64,000 nucleotides of DNA, taken from contig RQOL01000828.1 of NCBI GenBank assembly GCA_013076295.1, forward strand, positions 5,773,840 through 5,837,839, read 5' to 3'. The DNA is from Sanderia malayensis. Lineage: Eukaryota > Cnidaria > Scyphozoa > Semaeostomeae > Pelagiidae. The stretch's first letter is position 1. Every line of letters starts with the position of its first letter. Below are positions 36,301 through 44,158 of the stretch, piece after piece. A program made the translations under genes and the position numbers. Under the pieces are notes generated by a model that did no database searches, was not told the origin of the DNA, and saw only the letters and a program-made list of their open reading frames with translations.

Positions 36301-39300
36301 GAAAAAGTGCGGCATACCACAAGTACGGCAGTGGTCGACTCTGTAGCGACAGCAAGTTAAACGTCGAACTTGATTGTCGCCCGTAATAGCGCGCAGAAAT
36401 AGAATCTTTCTGCTTTCGTTGCCGTTTATGTTTAAGGTAGTGCTGAATATCAATGAAGATAAGCCGTGGTTTTAGCTTTGCGACAATGGGGGTAAAATGG
36501 AGGCAACTGTATCAAGCATAGCATTTAGAAGTCATCCATACCAAATAGTTGTCTGGAAATATCGTTCATTTGAAAGATTATCCAGCCTGAAGCACCAGAC
36601 AGGGTTTTTAACATTAGAAAGGGAACCTGTACTTTTATTTTATGAATTGATTTTGACATTCATGATTTGAGTGACATTGATATTTGAAGAAACACAATTG
36701 TTTACGACTTTGCGGATTTGGATACATGTAATCTGGTCGGGTTCTGTCTCGCGGACTTTGTCTCACATGGATAATGATTACATCTCTCAACAATAATAGT
36801 CACATTCACCGGAGTAATTTGACATCCATCAGTTCTATTATTTTTTTCGCCAGAGTAAAGGATATCCACATTGCATGGCACACCCACGAATGTCCGATTA
36901 AATGCCCTCCCTCGAATAAACGCCTTTTCATATTAGCGCATTCTCCCTGTTAACAGACCATGTTTTGAAATAAGCGCTTCCTTTCAAGTACTTGCTTAAC
37001 ATGACACTTTCCTGAAGGTTTTTGTACATTGTTTTGATAAATAGTGAAAAACGTTTAATTTCCAAAAATGACTTTTTCATGCCTTGAAGTTGCAATAGGC
37101 GTTCTCCCTCGAACAAAGCCCTCTTTAATAGTGCTGGGATTAATAAGCCCTCTGGGGCACCTAATCGAGGAACTACGGTGTAGATATTTTGGGTTGAGCA
37201 CGTTGGCAGATAAAGTATGCTATTCGCTATCGCATTCCTATTTTAACAAATGTAATGTTGATATTAAAATATTTTTAAGGAAATATGATGGGGGCTGCTG
37301 TTGAAGACATTATTAAAGGTGGATTGAATAACTTGGTGCGATTGCCGACTGGTTGTGGTGAACAGACGATGATCCGTATGGCTCCTACAGTTTACGTGCT
37401 AAGATATCTCACCAGCATTAAAAATGGTGTCACTTCGGAAATCGAGAAAAAGGCTTACTCATTCATGCGAAGTGGTAAGTCCACTTTTCTGCCCCACTGT
37501 CTTTGACTGGCGTTATACCATAGTCAATAGAAATACTCTATAGTATTTCTATTGATTATGGTTATACTAAGTAAATATTATGAGGCTAACAAATGGCGAA
37601 GCTTAGACACTCTCGCGTTAAACTGAGATATTTTGCTTGTAGTCAAAGTATTGGCTTAATTTGCGTATTGTTTAAGTTGCTTATATGTCATTATGATCTC
37701 TTCCACCGGGAAGGAATCTGAGTGTTAAATTTGTTTCAACTACAATTTAAATTTAGTTTTGACTATATTTAGTTTTGACACGAGGAACCTTTCCTATTTA
37801 TGTTTTAGGGTACAACCATGAACTGAAATGGAGAAGGACAGACAACTCTTATAGCGTCTGGGGTCAACGAACCCCTGCTAGTACATGGTATGTTACTAAA
37901 AGGGTGGTTATATCTAATTCATATCTCGCTTGCCCTTTTGTGAAGTTCTTCATCTCGTTTGTGTAACTTACAGGCTAACTGCATTTGTCAATAAAGTGTT
38001 CTGCCAAGCAAGAGAGTTCATTAAAGATGATATTGATGAGAATATAGTATGTGACTCACTGAAATTTTTGGAATCAATTCAGGAACCAGATGGATCTTTC
38101 CCCGAAGGTTATGCTGTTAGACACAGGGAGATGATCGTGAGTGAACGATTTGCATTCGTTTCATTTTATTTTGTCAGTCACAATTAATTACCCATAGCAT
38201 GCTTACTATCCCAGATCTTTTTGGTTAAAAGTTGCCCGTTTATTAATTACTTTCACGGGGCGTTTATTCGCGGAGGCTTTTTTATGATTTTTCAGAATTG
38301 AGGAAAAGACACATTTTGTAAAGCCTATTTAAGCAATTGAAAACAGTTTGAATCTCTGAAGCGTTTTAGGAAATAGTCACTCAATTTCATTTAATCATCA
38401 TTTATCATTGTCCATTTCTTCCATCATCATTACCTCTGGCTTTGCTTTCACTTTGCCTTAGTGTTTGAAACTTGAAAAGATTTGCACGCTCAGCGTCATT
38501 GGCTTTGCAAATGTGTTAATCTAACTTCCAAGCACTGTATTTATCATCTTCAGATCCAGCAATCAGGAGACACAGCCTGCGAAACGAAGGCACTTCATAC
38601 CCTCCATGTGAATGTCAATTGTGCTTTGTTGCTCCGAACAAGCAAGAACACATTATGAAAAATTAGTATTAGGGGGCGTTTAATCGAGAAAATACGGCAA
38701 TGGGTGAAATAATCGTGAAAGGCTTTTATTACAGGGAGGAGTTAAAAGCAAGCTTTCACTCACTGCATTTGTTATCATTTCATTGATGGAGTGTAGCACC
38801 GCGTGTCCTCGATATGTAAGTTGTTGTGCAATGTTACTGTTTGTGTATGACATGCTATTAATCATTAGAATGTATCCTATTAGTTTTACAAATTAATTTA
38901 ATTGAATTTTTATTGATTTTTTCACACAGGATACCGTAATTATATCTAAAGGAAGATCCTTTCTGGAATCCCAAATGCCACAGATCACAAGTGGATATCT
39001 GATGTCACTTGTTGCATATTCTTTGAGTATTGCGAATAGTCCGGTGAAGAATGCGGCATACAACAAATTAGCCGGAATGTTAATCCAAGATACCAGCGAA
39101 GGTATTTTATAATCTTATATATGAGCAGTCTAATCTTCTGGATCGTTGTTAAATATTACTGTTCCGGGTATCGAGGTAAAAGGTTCGTCCATCCAATAAC
39201 CTTAAGCACAAATGGCATTCCATGGTTCAACTTCGATTTGAAGGGACATTCCGCGGAAAAAACTGATATGATTTACAAGCACATGATTGCACATGCTTTC

Positions 39301-42300
39301 ACATTTCAGTGCATGTAAAATTTGAATTGTCGAATGATTTCAGTGCTTGCTTCCCTGAATCATATACCCTAGATTTGTATTAATATTTCTTAAATGAAGT
39401 TTAACTAATTACTCCAGCCGAGATTTGTTTTCACCACATTTTTGTGTCTCATTTTCTTGCAGATCGGGACGCAATGTACATAAAAGATGGTGGTCCAGCT
39501 TTGTGTGTGGAAGCCACATCCTATGCTTTGCTTACTATGATGTCATTGAAGGAGACTGATGCAGCTGGACCCCTTGTTGTATGGCTTACTAAACAGAGAA
39601 ATGCCAAAGGATCCTTTTACTCTACTCAGGTGTGCAGTTGTGGAAGTCTGTTTTAGCATGCATCTACCCGAAATATTGTGCCTTGATGTATATATAGAAT
39701 CAGTGTATTGATTTGTCCGTGGTGGGGTGCTCAAAACATATAAGTAGAACGTAATATATGTAGAGTAAGAAAATTCAAACAACTAGAGAGGAACATAGTT
39801 GTTTGATTATACTTTAGGCAATTTTCAGCCTAAAGTGTACTCCTGATGTATAAAAGCTCACTTAGTGAAGAAAAGTTACCCACCACCTGGATTAAAATGG
39901 CGTCTAAAAGTAGTCCAAGGCCTGAACAAGAAAATTTACAAAACAAGATCCAGATATCAAATGGGTTTCAATGGCGAAATTTTTTGGCAGAAATATACAA
40001 TATAAAAGAAAACTGCAAAGAACTGACTTAAAAGTGTTCCATAAAAACTTTCGAAATAGAGTAAGACAAATCCCAATAATTATATTTTTCACCCAACTCT
40101 ACACAATTTTTTTCTCATTTAAAAAGAGATGCTTTAAACAAAAATCTAAGAAAAATTTATAGCTGTCTTGAGCTTTCAGCGGTGAAGATTTAAGCTTTTG
40201 TTTTTTTTGTTGAAACGAATTGAACAATTTTTCAAGACTACTTCAATTTTCATTTTCATGTCGCATTTAGACATTGTGAAGTATCACGTTGATTGTTCTT
40301 TCAATTCTTTTGTTTCAAAATACAGAATTTTTCTTCAAGTCAAATTTTGCAATGTTTTTATCCGTTGAATGCATCGGCTGGCTTTGTTCATTAATTACCA
40401 TATAATTTCAAAATCTTTTTCTGATCCTTTGAAGTTCGATGCCTGCGTGCTTTTTTCAACGGCTTTGAAAGGTTCTTCAGTCAAGCCGATGTAGGATTTA
40501 TTTTTGTCTTTGCATGATACAGTAGCCTTAAAAATGACGTTGAGAGTGGGACAGTTGTTTTTTCAGATAACATTGACTTTCGGATCTTTGTATCCCTTTG
40601 TGTTATCTTCTTTGATATTTGTCAAAACTATCTTGCTATAATGACTTTCATTTTGCTCAAACATCTGTACCTCACTTCAACGTTGTTTTGATTGGAGTGT
40701 TTATGCGACTATATAGGTAACCAATTGATCTCTCCAGTTCATCTAACGCTTACCTTTTCACAGGACACAGTTGTTGCATTACAAGCACTTTCGGAATACA
40801 GTTCAAAAACTGCGGGTGGCGAATTGGATCTCACCGTAACAGTAACATCTGCCAAGGACGCAGATATCGTAAGGTCGTTTCGCGTGAAAGCAGAAAATGC
40901 ATTGGTGCGCCAACAAACAGATGTAAGCAGGCAATTTTTCTAAATTGTTTTTCCTTAGGTAGATGGTCATTTGTGATAATTTACTTGCCCGTCTTTTATT
41001 AAAGTATATTCTATGTCATGTAACCGAGATTTTTTTTAATGTAGATCACTGGTGCCTTGCCTGGTAGAGTCTTTATTGACACAAAAGGAAAGGGAACAGC
41101 TCAATTGCAGGTTGATAAATAGTTGCCCGATATTACTTTCCACTTTTTTTACAATATACTGCTGCACTTAAGTAGGCAATTGTACATATAAACTGAAGCT
41201 GTGTTATCTGTTTCAAGCACTATCAGTCGACTTACGTCCTCTAGAAGAGCCGTGTAGCAAACCCATATCGTGACAATGTAGATTTTTATGTGATGGCACC
41301 AGCTTGGAGCAATTCGCTCAAAGAGTAGCATTACCACATTAATTCTGCTCAACCTGTACACAATTGTGTATATAATATACTTGCATACATTACACACTTG
41401 ATTTTACATAGATCTGTCATTGTTTATCAACAGATTGTGACAACATATAACCAACCTTCTTCAAAGAATGAACGATGTGGATATGTCATAAAGGTCAAAA
41501 CTAATGAAGGGATTAATAATCTTGTTAGTGATGCTCCGGATGGAGCAAAACTTAAACCGCTAAAGAAAAAAAAGTCTAAGAAATGTAAGAAAAGAAAGGG
41601 AAAGAAAGGCAGGAGAAGAAGGAAGTGCAAAAAGAATAAAAAAACTAAGCGCAATCAACAGAAAGATCAAGTTGCCAATGAAATAACGGTTGATGTTTGT
41701 GCAACGTAAGTAGTGATCTGTATTCAATCTAGGTTACTTTGAATTTTTGTATATACACAAACAATTTTAAACCCTCGTAACTTTATATTGATCCTCTTTT
41801 TGTGTAGTCATAAATTTGCAAATGGTTCCTCGATGACAATTGTGGATGTTGGGCTACTTACTGGTTTCAAGCCAGATCAGAAGTCATTAAAAGCGGTATT
41901 TCCCAATTTAGAATCTAGATGTTATTATTTTCATTCATTTTTCGTGATTTTTGATAATATTATAAGAGGGTGGAGATTTATAGAAAATTTACTGCTTATT
42001 TTGCTAGCTACTTTCAAAAGACCAAAATCCACGAATTGACCATTATGAAGAGAATGACAGAAGTGTTGTTTTTTACCTTGGGAAGGTACCATGAAATTTG
42101 CCAATGTTTTCGTGTTCATTGATTTAAAACTAGGTTCTTTTCAAATTTTAATTCACCTGTACTGTGTCCATCAGATTTCCAACACCAAGAAGACGTGTAT
42201 CACATTTGTAACTAAGAGAGTATTCTCTGTTGGTGATCTCCTGCCTGTACCAGTGAAAGTATACGACTATTATGAACCAAGTAAGACTTTTGATAATATA

Positions 42301-43298
42301 TATACTTTGTTCAATAGCAGCTATTTATGTTGATATGACATTTTAATTGCAGCAGCGGAATGTTTTTTCTGCCAGTTATTAATCTGAATATGTTGAAAAT
42401 TTTTCACCTGGGCTTCTCGCATCTAATTATAGGTGATTCGTGCACTGTGTTTTATGGACCGAAAGCAAATAGTCAGCTGCTGGGCACAATCTGCGATGAT
42501 GATGACGAATGTCAATGTAGTCAAGGTTTCGTGAAGTCATTTGTTTTTGGAAATTACTCTCATGACATCGTCGATAAAAGATTTACAGATATGTTGGGAC
42601 GGGTTAATTGCGGAAACTCTGCACATTCTAACTGATTTTGTTATTTTTGTATATTTGCTATCCTGTTGGCAGTGGATCTGGAACGTTCTATCTACATTTT
42701 CCTATTTTGAATCGTCTTTTAACTTGCTCTAAATTATATGTTAGGTACTTGCGCTGATGAACCAACTACAAATGCTATTGTCTTGAAAAAGAAAGCTTGT
42801 CTAGATGCTGACTTTGGTATGTTAGGCAATTGTTGTCGATAGACGATGATGTTTTGGGAATTGTATTTTCTTACATGCAGAATTCGGCTGTCCTTGTTTG
42901 CTTGCGAATCTCGTCGCTCAAGTCCATGCATTTATATAATTTAACATTTTCCCTAAAAATAGCGTAATTTGCTCATTTTAGTTTTCACTGGCGTCATTAA
43001 AGCTATTGAGGACCAGAATTCTTGGGAACGTGTTGCAGTGCGTGTGGAGAAGATACACAAGAAAGGAAAATTTGACTATTCTGTCGGCGGAAAATTACAC
43101 GTGTATAAGACAAAAGCATGTGTCTACCCGGAGTTAAAAGTAAACAAAAAGTATTTAATTATGTTAAAGGATGGCATTAAATATGTGATAGACAAAGAAG
43201 CCTTTATTCTGGCCTGGCCAGACCACTCTAAAAAGAAGCAGAAACTTCGAAACGCGTTAAGTGAGGTTCAACAAGGAGACGTTTGTGATAAGCTGTAA
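13949..43298 (+). CDS. C3: complement C3-like thioester protein, complete gene of 42 coding exons
   Basis: Joining 42 exons with GT-AG borders gives 5028 nt: 1675 residues plus stop, all splice phases consistent. Vertebrate C3 is close to 1660. Known role: a secreted opsonin that binds target surfaces through an activated thioester after proteolysis. Seen: signal peptide, MG domains, RKRR (657-660) before the anaphylatoxin domain, GCGEQ with Cys 999 and Gln 1002, catalytic-type His 1115, MG8, C345C ending at 1675. An anaphylatoxin domain plus C345C separates it from alpha-2-macroglobulin, CD109 and insect TEPs. The basic insertion at about 1375-1407 is unusual for C3. Exon coordinates are in the entries below. 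Exons 3, 5 and 6 are the least certain. Confidence 0.92.
15084..15711. repeat. CCGTAAATCCTCG-family repeat, copy B, split by a nested element
   Basis: Left end TACTGTAAATTCTTGAATAA with several AATAAGCCCCC units, right end GGGGCTTATTCGAGG followed by ATTTACGGTA. A different inverted repeat (15266-15618) lies within it. Confidence 0.65.
15266..15618. repeat. palindromic MITE built of AAACTTTCGCG units (353 bp)
   Basis: Ends: TACTTTAAT(C)GGAGAAAC and its inverse GTTTCTCC(T)ATTAAAGTA. Inside, AACTTTCGCG occurs at about 15281, 15297, 15333, 15387, 15504 and 15542, and the inverse CGCGAAAGTTT at about 15577 and 15593. Terminal arms match over ~40 bp. No coding capacity. Confidence 0.75.
15822..16210. 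repeat. CCGTAAATCCTC-family repeat, copy C
   Basis: Starts TACCGTAAATCCTCAAATAA and has TTCGAATAAGCCCCC-like units at 15850-15930 and again at 16180-16208 (inside a C-run). The right end merges into the inverted structure that follows, so the boundary is unclear. Confidence 0.5.
16330..18290. repeat. large inverted repeat with purine/pyrimidine arms
   Basis: Left arm 16410-16580 is almost pure purine (GAGGAAA units); right arm 17690-17895 is its pyrimidine inverse. The arm ends match: GGCTATTACTAAAAAGGGG at 16412 and its inverse at 17876-17894. Further out, 16350-16395 is inverted at 18225-18275 (TTGGCTTTTCCACAATTATT). Between the arms lies a different element (16857-17688). Confidence 0.7.
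16857..17688. mobile_element. small DNA element with GGCGGATCTAGAC ends
   Basis: Ends GGCGGATCTAGAC (16858-16870) and GTCTAGATCCGCC (about 17671-17683) are perfect inverses over 13 bp. Both ends carry a nearby TGCACCAGTCAGATT in the same orientation, and ACTGGTGCAA recurs inside. No transposase. No clear target duplication seen, because the flanks are low-complexity. Confidence 0.6.
18664..23359 (+). CDS. C3: C3-like exons 2-11: macroglobulin domains MG1-MG3
   Basis: Exons: 18664-18812, 21052-21077, 21182-21347, 21448-21500, 21605-21622, 22261-22315, 22474-22553, 22770-22812, 23040-23124, 23260-23359. They encode MG1 (FIAGPNVFRLNVEETV), MG2 (GTVFIQTDKPIYSP), and MG3 after the conserved VKEYVLPTF junction (exons 9/10). 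Exons 3 (26 nt) and 6 (18 nt, VMVEIV) are microexons. They are supported by strong acceptors, donors and phase, and by the need to supply the strand before NPQG. All domains act in the beta chain, which forms the MG ring. Confidence 0.8.
18813..21051 (+). other. C3-like intron 2
   Basis: Contains G-rich repeat pieces related to the CCGTAAATCCTCG family (19450-19880, with TTTATTCGAGGGGGGCG). On the minus strand, 20883-20458 is one frame interrupted only by two close stops (about 20682 and 20676), ~140 codons, unlike any family I know. Probably a relic. Confidence 0.5.
24336..29235 (+). CDS. C3: C3-like exons 12-19: MG3 end, MG4, MG5, MG6-beta and linker
   Basis: Exons: 24336-24569, 24707-24898, 25695-25808, 25965-26033, 26166-26354, 26772-26945, 27562-27636, 29181-29235. 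Landmarks are SPYTISFTNTAKYF (MG4 start), IPFHGE and ITADMAPKCRIVVYF (MG5), VGVDQSVYYL (MG6) and GCGVGSGKDNGDVF (linker, matching the C3 GCTPGSGKD region). Exons 12-18 are all phase 0 to phase 0, a run that makes skipped exons frame-neutral. Introns 18 and 19 hold no gene that I can support. Confidence 0.88.
26440..26660. repeat. probable MITE relic with GTTCACACGA-type ends
   Basis: GCGTTCACACGAG (26463) and its inverse-like TCGTGTGAACAGGGC (26640) bracket sequence rich in AAAACG and CGTTTTC motifs. Similar GTGTGAACAGGG ends are common in hAT-type MITEs. The target duplication is not clear. Confidence 0.4.
27336..27379. repeat. (TA)n microsatellite
   Basis: About 22 TA units in intron 17 of the C3-like gene. 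Confidence 0.95.
29347..29406 (+). CDS. C3: C3-like exon 20: beta-alpha processing site
   Basis: This 60-nt exon (acceptor CACCAG, donor GTGAGT) encodes ICPEYNPSRKRRSVANKA. RKRR followed by Ser (residues 657-661) is a furin-type site at the place where C3 is cut into beta and alpha chains. The flanking Cys (650) matches the C3 linker Cys. Confidence 0.88.
30080..30241 (+). CDS. C3: C3-like exon 21: anaphylatoxin (C3a-like) domain
   Basis: Residues ~667-721. Cysteines are CC (673-674), an extra CC (678-679), C696, C707 and CC (714-715). Human C3a has six, with spacing CC-12-C-12-C-6-CC; here C707-6-CC matches, and the additional pair is unusual. The domain ends near FEIRGR|TIGG, so Arg 722 or 724 would be the convertase cut. 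The donor is GTAGGC at 30242, the weakest in the gene, but its phase joins exon 22 correctly. An anaphylatoxin domain argues against alpha-2-macroglobulin and TEP. Confidence 0.85.
30523..34250 (+). CDS. C3: C3-like exons 22-27: alpha'NT, MG6-alpha, MG7, first CUB half
   Basis: Exons: 30523-30652, 31600-31828, 32341-32550, 32659-32710, 32827-32868, 34155-34250. Landmarks: an acidic stretch DEIDNDE with FPETWIWKD (alpha'NT, the FPESW region of C3), IPDTITTWEVSALSI and MPYSAQRREQI with VVYNYY (MG7), VPEGVPKESVHSITLDP (exons 24-25, CUB entry). Exon 26 is a 42-nt Lys/Glu-rich exon (phase 1 in and out). Exon 27 precedes a 3-kb intron carrying a LINE remnant. Confidence 0.88.
31867..32045. repeat. 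Tigger/pogo-like MITE with TCTAATTCGAAC ends
   Basis: Left end carries TTTGTCTAATTCGAAC, right end the inverse TCCGAATTAGACAGAGTTGACTG, followed by TA (32046). CAGT...TCTAATTCG ends and TA targets are typical of pogo-type elements. Located in intron 23. Confidence 0.55.
32087..32191. repeat. short MITE with CAGT...AACTCGAACC ends
   Basis: CAGTAAAATCCCAATAACTC at the left and the inverse-like GTTCAAGTTATCGTCATTTAACTG at the right form a 105-bp palindromic unit with TA after it. Probably pogo-type, next to the previous element. Confidence 0.55.
32972..33080. repeat. CCGTAA...TCGAATAAAGGCCCCC repeat fragment
   Basis: TACCGTAATGCTTCCATTAA followed by ACGCCCCCTCGAATAAAGG. One end only; it belongs to the same broad repeat group as 4479-4899. 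Located in intron 26. Confidence 0.5.
34590..36300 (-). pseudogene. non-LTR retrotransposon (LINE) reverse transcriptase remnant
   Basis: Fragments in several frames of the minus strand follow LINE reverse transcriptase order: NITAIYQKENKKEARNY (from ~35893), YYDLQKAFNTVPHKHL (from ~35729), GRKQKVVVNGSVSPETEVL (~35610), KKFHEEKDIGAIFDNELKF (~35360), a palm/thumb piece ~35300-35160, and a 3' piece with FTHRVVRDWNSLSEKV near 34670-34610. The catalytic ADD segment is missing between 35593 and 35450. Frameshifts and an insertion (about 34800-35142) break it. It resembles the CR1/L2-type group. It lies in intron 27 of the C3-like gene. Confidence 0.8.
34805..35142. repeat. GC-richer insert in the LINE remnant, ending in a 23-bp palindrome
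   Basis: Starts AGAGCGGCACCGGGGCC and ends with perfect arms 35095-35117 and 35120-35142 (ATGAATGAAAGAACATTC and inverse) around a 2-nt loop. LINE-like sequence resumes on both sides. The plus-strand ORF 34833-35099 within it is unknown. Origin unclear. Confidence 0.5.
36892..37178. repeat. GTCCGATTAAATGCCC / AATCGAGGAACTACGG repeat
   Basis: Left part has CCCTCCCTCGAATAAACGCC, right part CTGGGGCACCTAATCGAGG. It ends in CTACGG about 100 bp before the thioester exon. A variant of the CCGTA-TCGA repeat group. A further end-like piece, GCGTTTAATCGAGAAAATACGG, is at 38674-38697. Confidence 0.5.
37280..37474 (+). CDS. C3: C3-like exon 28: thioester site
   Basis: The exon encodes LVRLPTGCGEQTMIRMAPTV. 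Cys 999 and Gln 1002 form the internal thioester, which is buried until activation and then binds hydroxyl or amine groups on targets. The surrounding Pro and Gly residues are as in C3. Acceptor TTTTTAAG, donor GTAAGT, phase 1 in and out. Confidence 0.95.
37512..37567. repeat. intronic hairpin next to the thioester exon
   Basis: Arms 37512-37537 and 37542-37567 are inverse over about 22 of 26 positions, with loop CTAT. The core AATAGAAATACT / AGTATTTCTATT is perfect. It starts 38 nt after the donor of exon 28. Confidence 0.7.
37809..39629 (+). CDS. C3: C3-like exons 29-33: thioester domain helices
   Basis: Exons: 37809-37887, 37974-38136, 38735-38815, 38930-39101, 39463-39629. Landmarks: ASTWLTAFVNKVF, DGSFPEGYAVRHREMI|GG, LSLTAFVIISLMEC, CVEATSYALLTMM and VVWLTKQRN...GSFYSTQ. 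His 1115 in RHREMI lies 116 residues after the thioester Cys, the same distance as in human C3 (1010 to 1126). In C3 and C4B this His gives preference for hydroxyl targets, so ester linkage is predicted. Confidence 0.9.
40764..41110 (+). CDS. C3: C3-like exons 34-35: end of thioester domain, second CUB half
   Basis: Exons: 40764-40922 (DTVVALQALSEYS, then LDLTVTVTS) and 41045-41110 (GALPGRVFIDTKGKGTAQLQ). Both are phase 0 in and out. These match the C3 segments after STQ (FQALAQY) and before MG8 (GKGQGTLSV). The 1.1-kb intron before exon 34 includes a small hairpin at 39811-39838. Confidence 0.88.
41434..41705 (+). CDS. C3: C3-like exon 36: MG8 with inserted Lys/Arg-rich segment
   Basis: 272 nt. 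It starts IVTTYNQ (the C3 MG8 strand) and ends EITVDVCAT. Between them, residues about 1375-1407 are nearly all Lys, Arg or Cys, including RRRR at 1394-1397 and a final KTKR. C3 of vertebrates lacks this. In vertebrate C4 a four-Arg alpha-gamma processing site lies at the same place, just before the strand that leads to the LLSGF motif (here GLLTGF in exon 37). Cutting by furin-type enzymes would give a three-chain protein. The low-complexity A-rich DNA could also be a recent expansion. Confidence 0.88.
41808..43298 (+). CDS. C3: C3-like exons 37-42: MG8 end, anchor and C345C (netrin) domain
   Basis: Exons: 41808-41895, 42008-42085, 42175-42280, 42433-42525, 42745-42816, 42982-43298. Landmarks: MTIVDVGLLTGFKPD, DRSVVFYLGK, VKVYDYYEP, CTVFYGPK...CDDDDECQCSQG (matching the C-x-C pair of C3/C4), then C345C with VKAC-type Cys and a terminal GDVCDKL. 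Stop TAA at 43296-43298. C345C is where convertase partners bind in vertebrate C3 and C5. The acceptor of exon 38 is taken at TTTTGCTAG (42007) because only this keeps the frame. Confidence 0.9.
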
Positions 43299-43493
43299 TG
43301 TTCGGTAGATGTTTTCGGCTTTATCAGTACTTTTTTAGTTATTCCAGCTTTTCTTAATTTTGTGATTGATTTTTTGCAATTAATTTTTCTTCTTTCCCAG
43401 AGCTTGTAACCTTATTGTAATTTTTTGAGATGCTATTACTAAGCAAAATTGAAGATAAATTGATGTGCGAAGTTTTTGTCAAACCACATGGAA

Positions 43494-43499
43494 ATTAAA
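43494..43499 (+). terminator. possible polyadenylation signal of the C3-like gene
   Basis: ATTAAA about 200 nt after the stop. AATAAA copies also occur at 43877-43886. Neither is proven; between 43299 and the BEL element (44115) I see no gene. Confidence 0.3.
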
Positions 43500-44158
43500 A
43501 GTTCTTACATTGGTTTTCCACACTTTAAATTAAAAATTTTCAGCAACAAATGCATCTAAATCCGCACCATTAAAGGACTTATGCAGCCTAAAATGCCATA
43601 TCGATTTTTTAACGGAAATGGTAAGAAAAAGATATGAGTAACACTATAACTTGTTTTGAGTGTTTTCTGACGAGTAAAGTTTTTTTTTCAAGCTCAAACA
43701 CACCCAGGTCTTTTGAACATTTTTCTCCAGTTGTGACCTCAGTTTTTTGACACGCCTATCATTTTTTATAGGGTCAGTATAGGAACATTTGACCGGGCAG
43801 CACAGTTTGTTCATGGGTATTATGGACACGATTTGGGTGGATAGTATATTATATGTGTTTGGCGTCACTTTTTATAAATAAATAAATCATACTTGCGACC
43901 TTGTTGGTCTTGATTTCAATTGCATATCTGCTTCATCATCGGATGTACAATCATAAAGGTATATTTCGTTTCTCTGGTACTGAATAGAAGTTTATGACGA
44001 GTAGATAACCCAACCAACCAATTATTCTTTTCCCAATAACTCTGAAACGTCTCACTGCACTGCAACAGAAATTATCGCCATTGATGAATTGAAATGAAAA
44101 AATCTAATCTTTCTTGTTGTGAAGTGAGTCATTCGCTTGGACCCAGTCCTCGTATTGT

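Noticed and set aside
41398..41709. Stand-alone small basic protein
   Set aside because: It is exon 36 of the C3-like gene with consensus splice sites on both sides; the Met at its start is in the intron.
13949..43298. Alpha-2-macroglobulin, CD109 or TEP identity for the thioester gene
   Set aside because: The anaphylatoxin domain, C345C end, RKRR chain site and His at the C3 position all favour C3/C4/C5.
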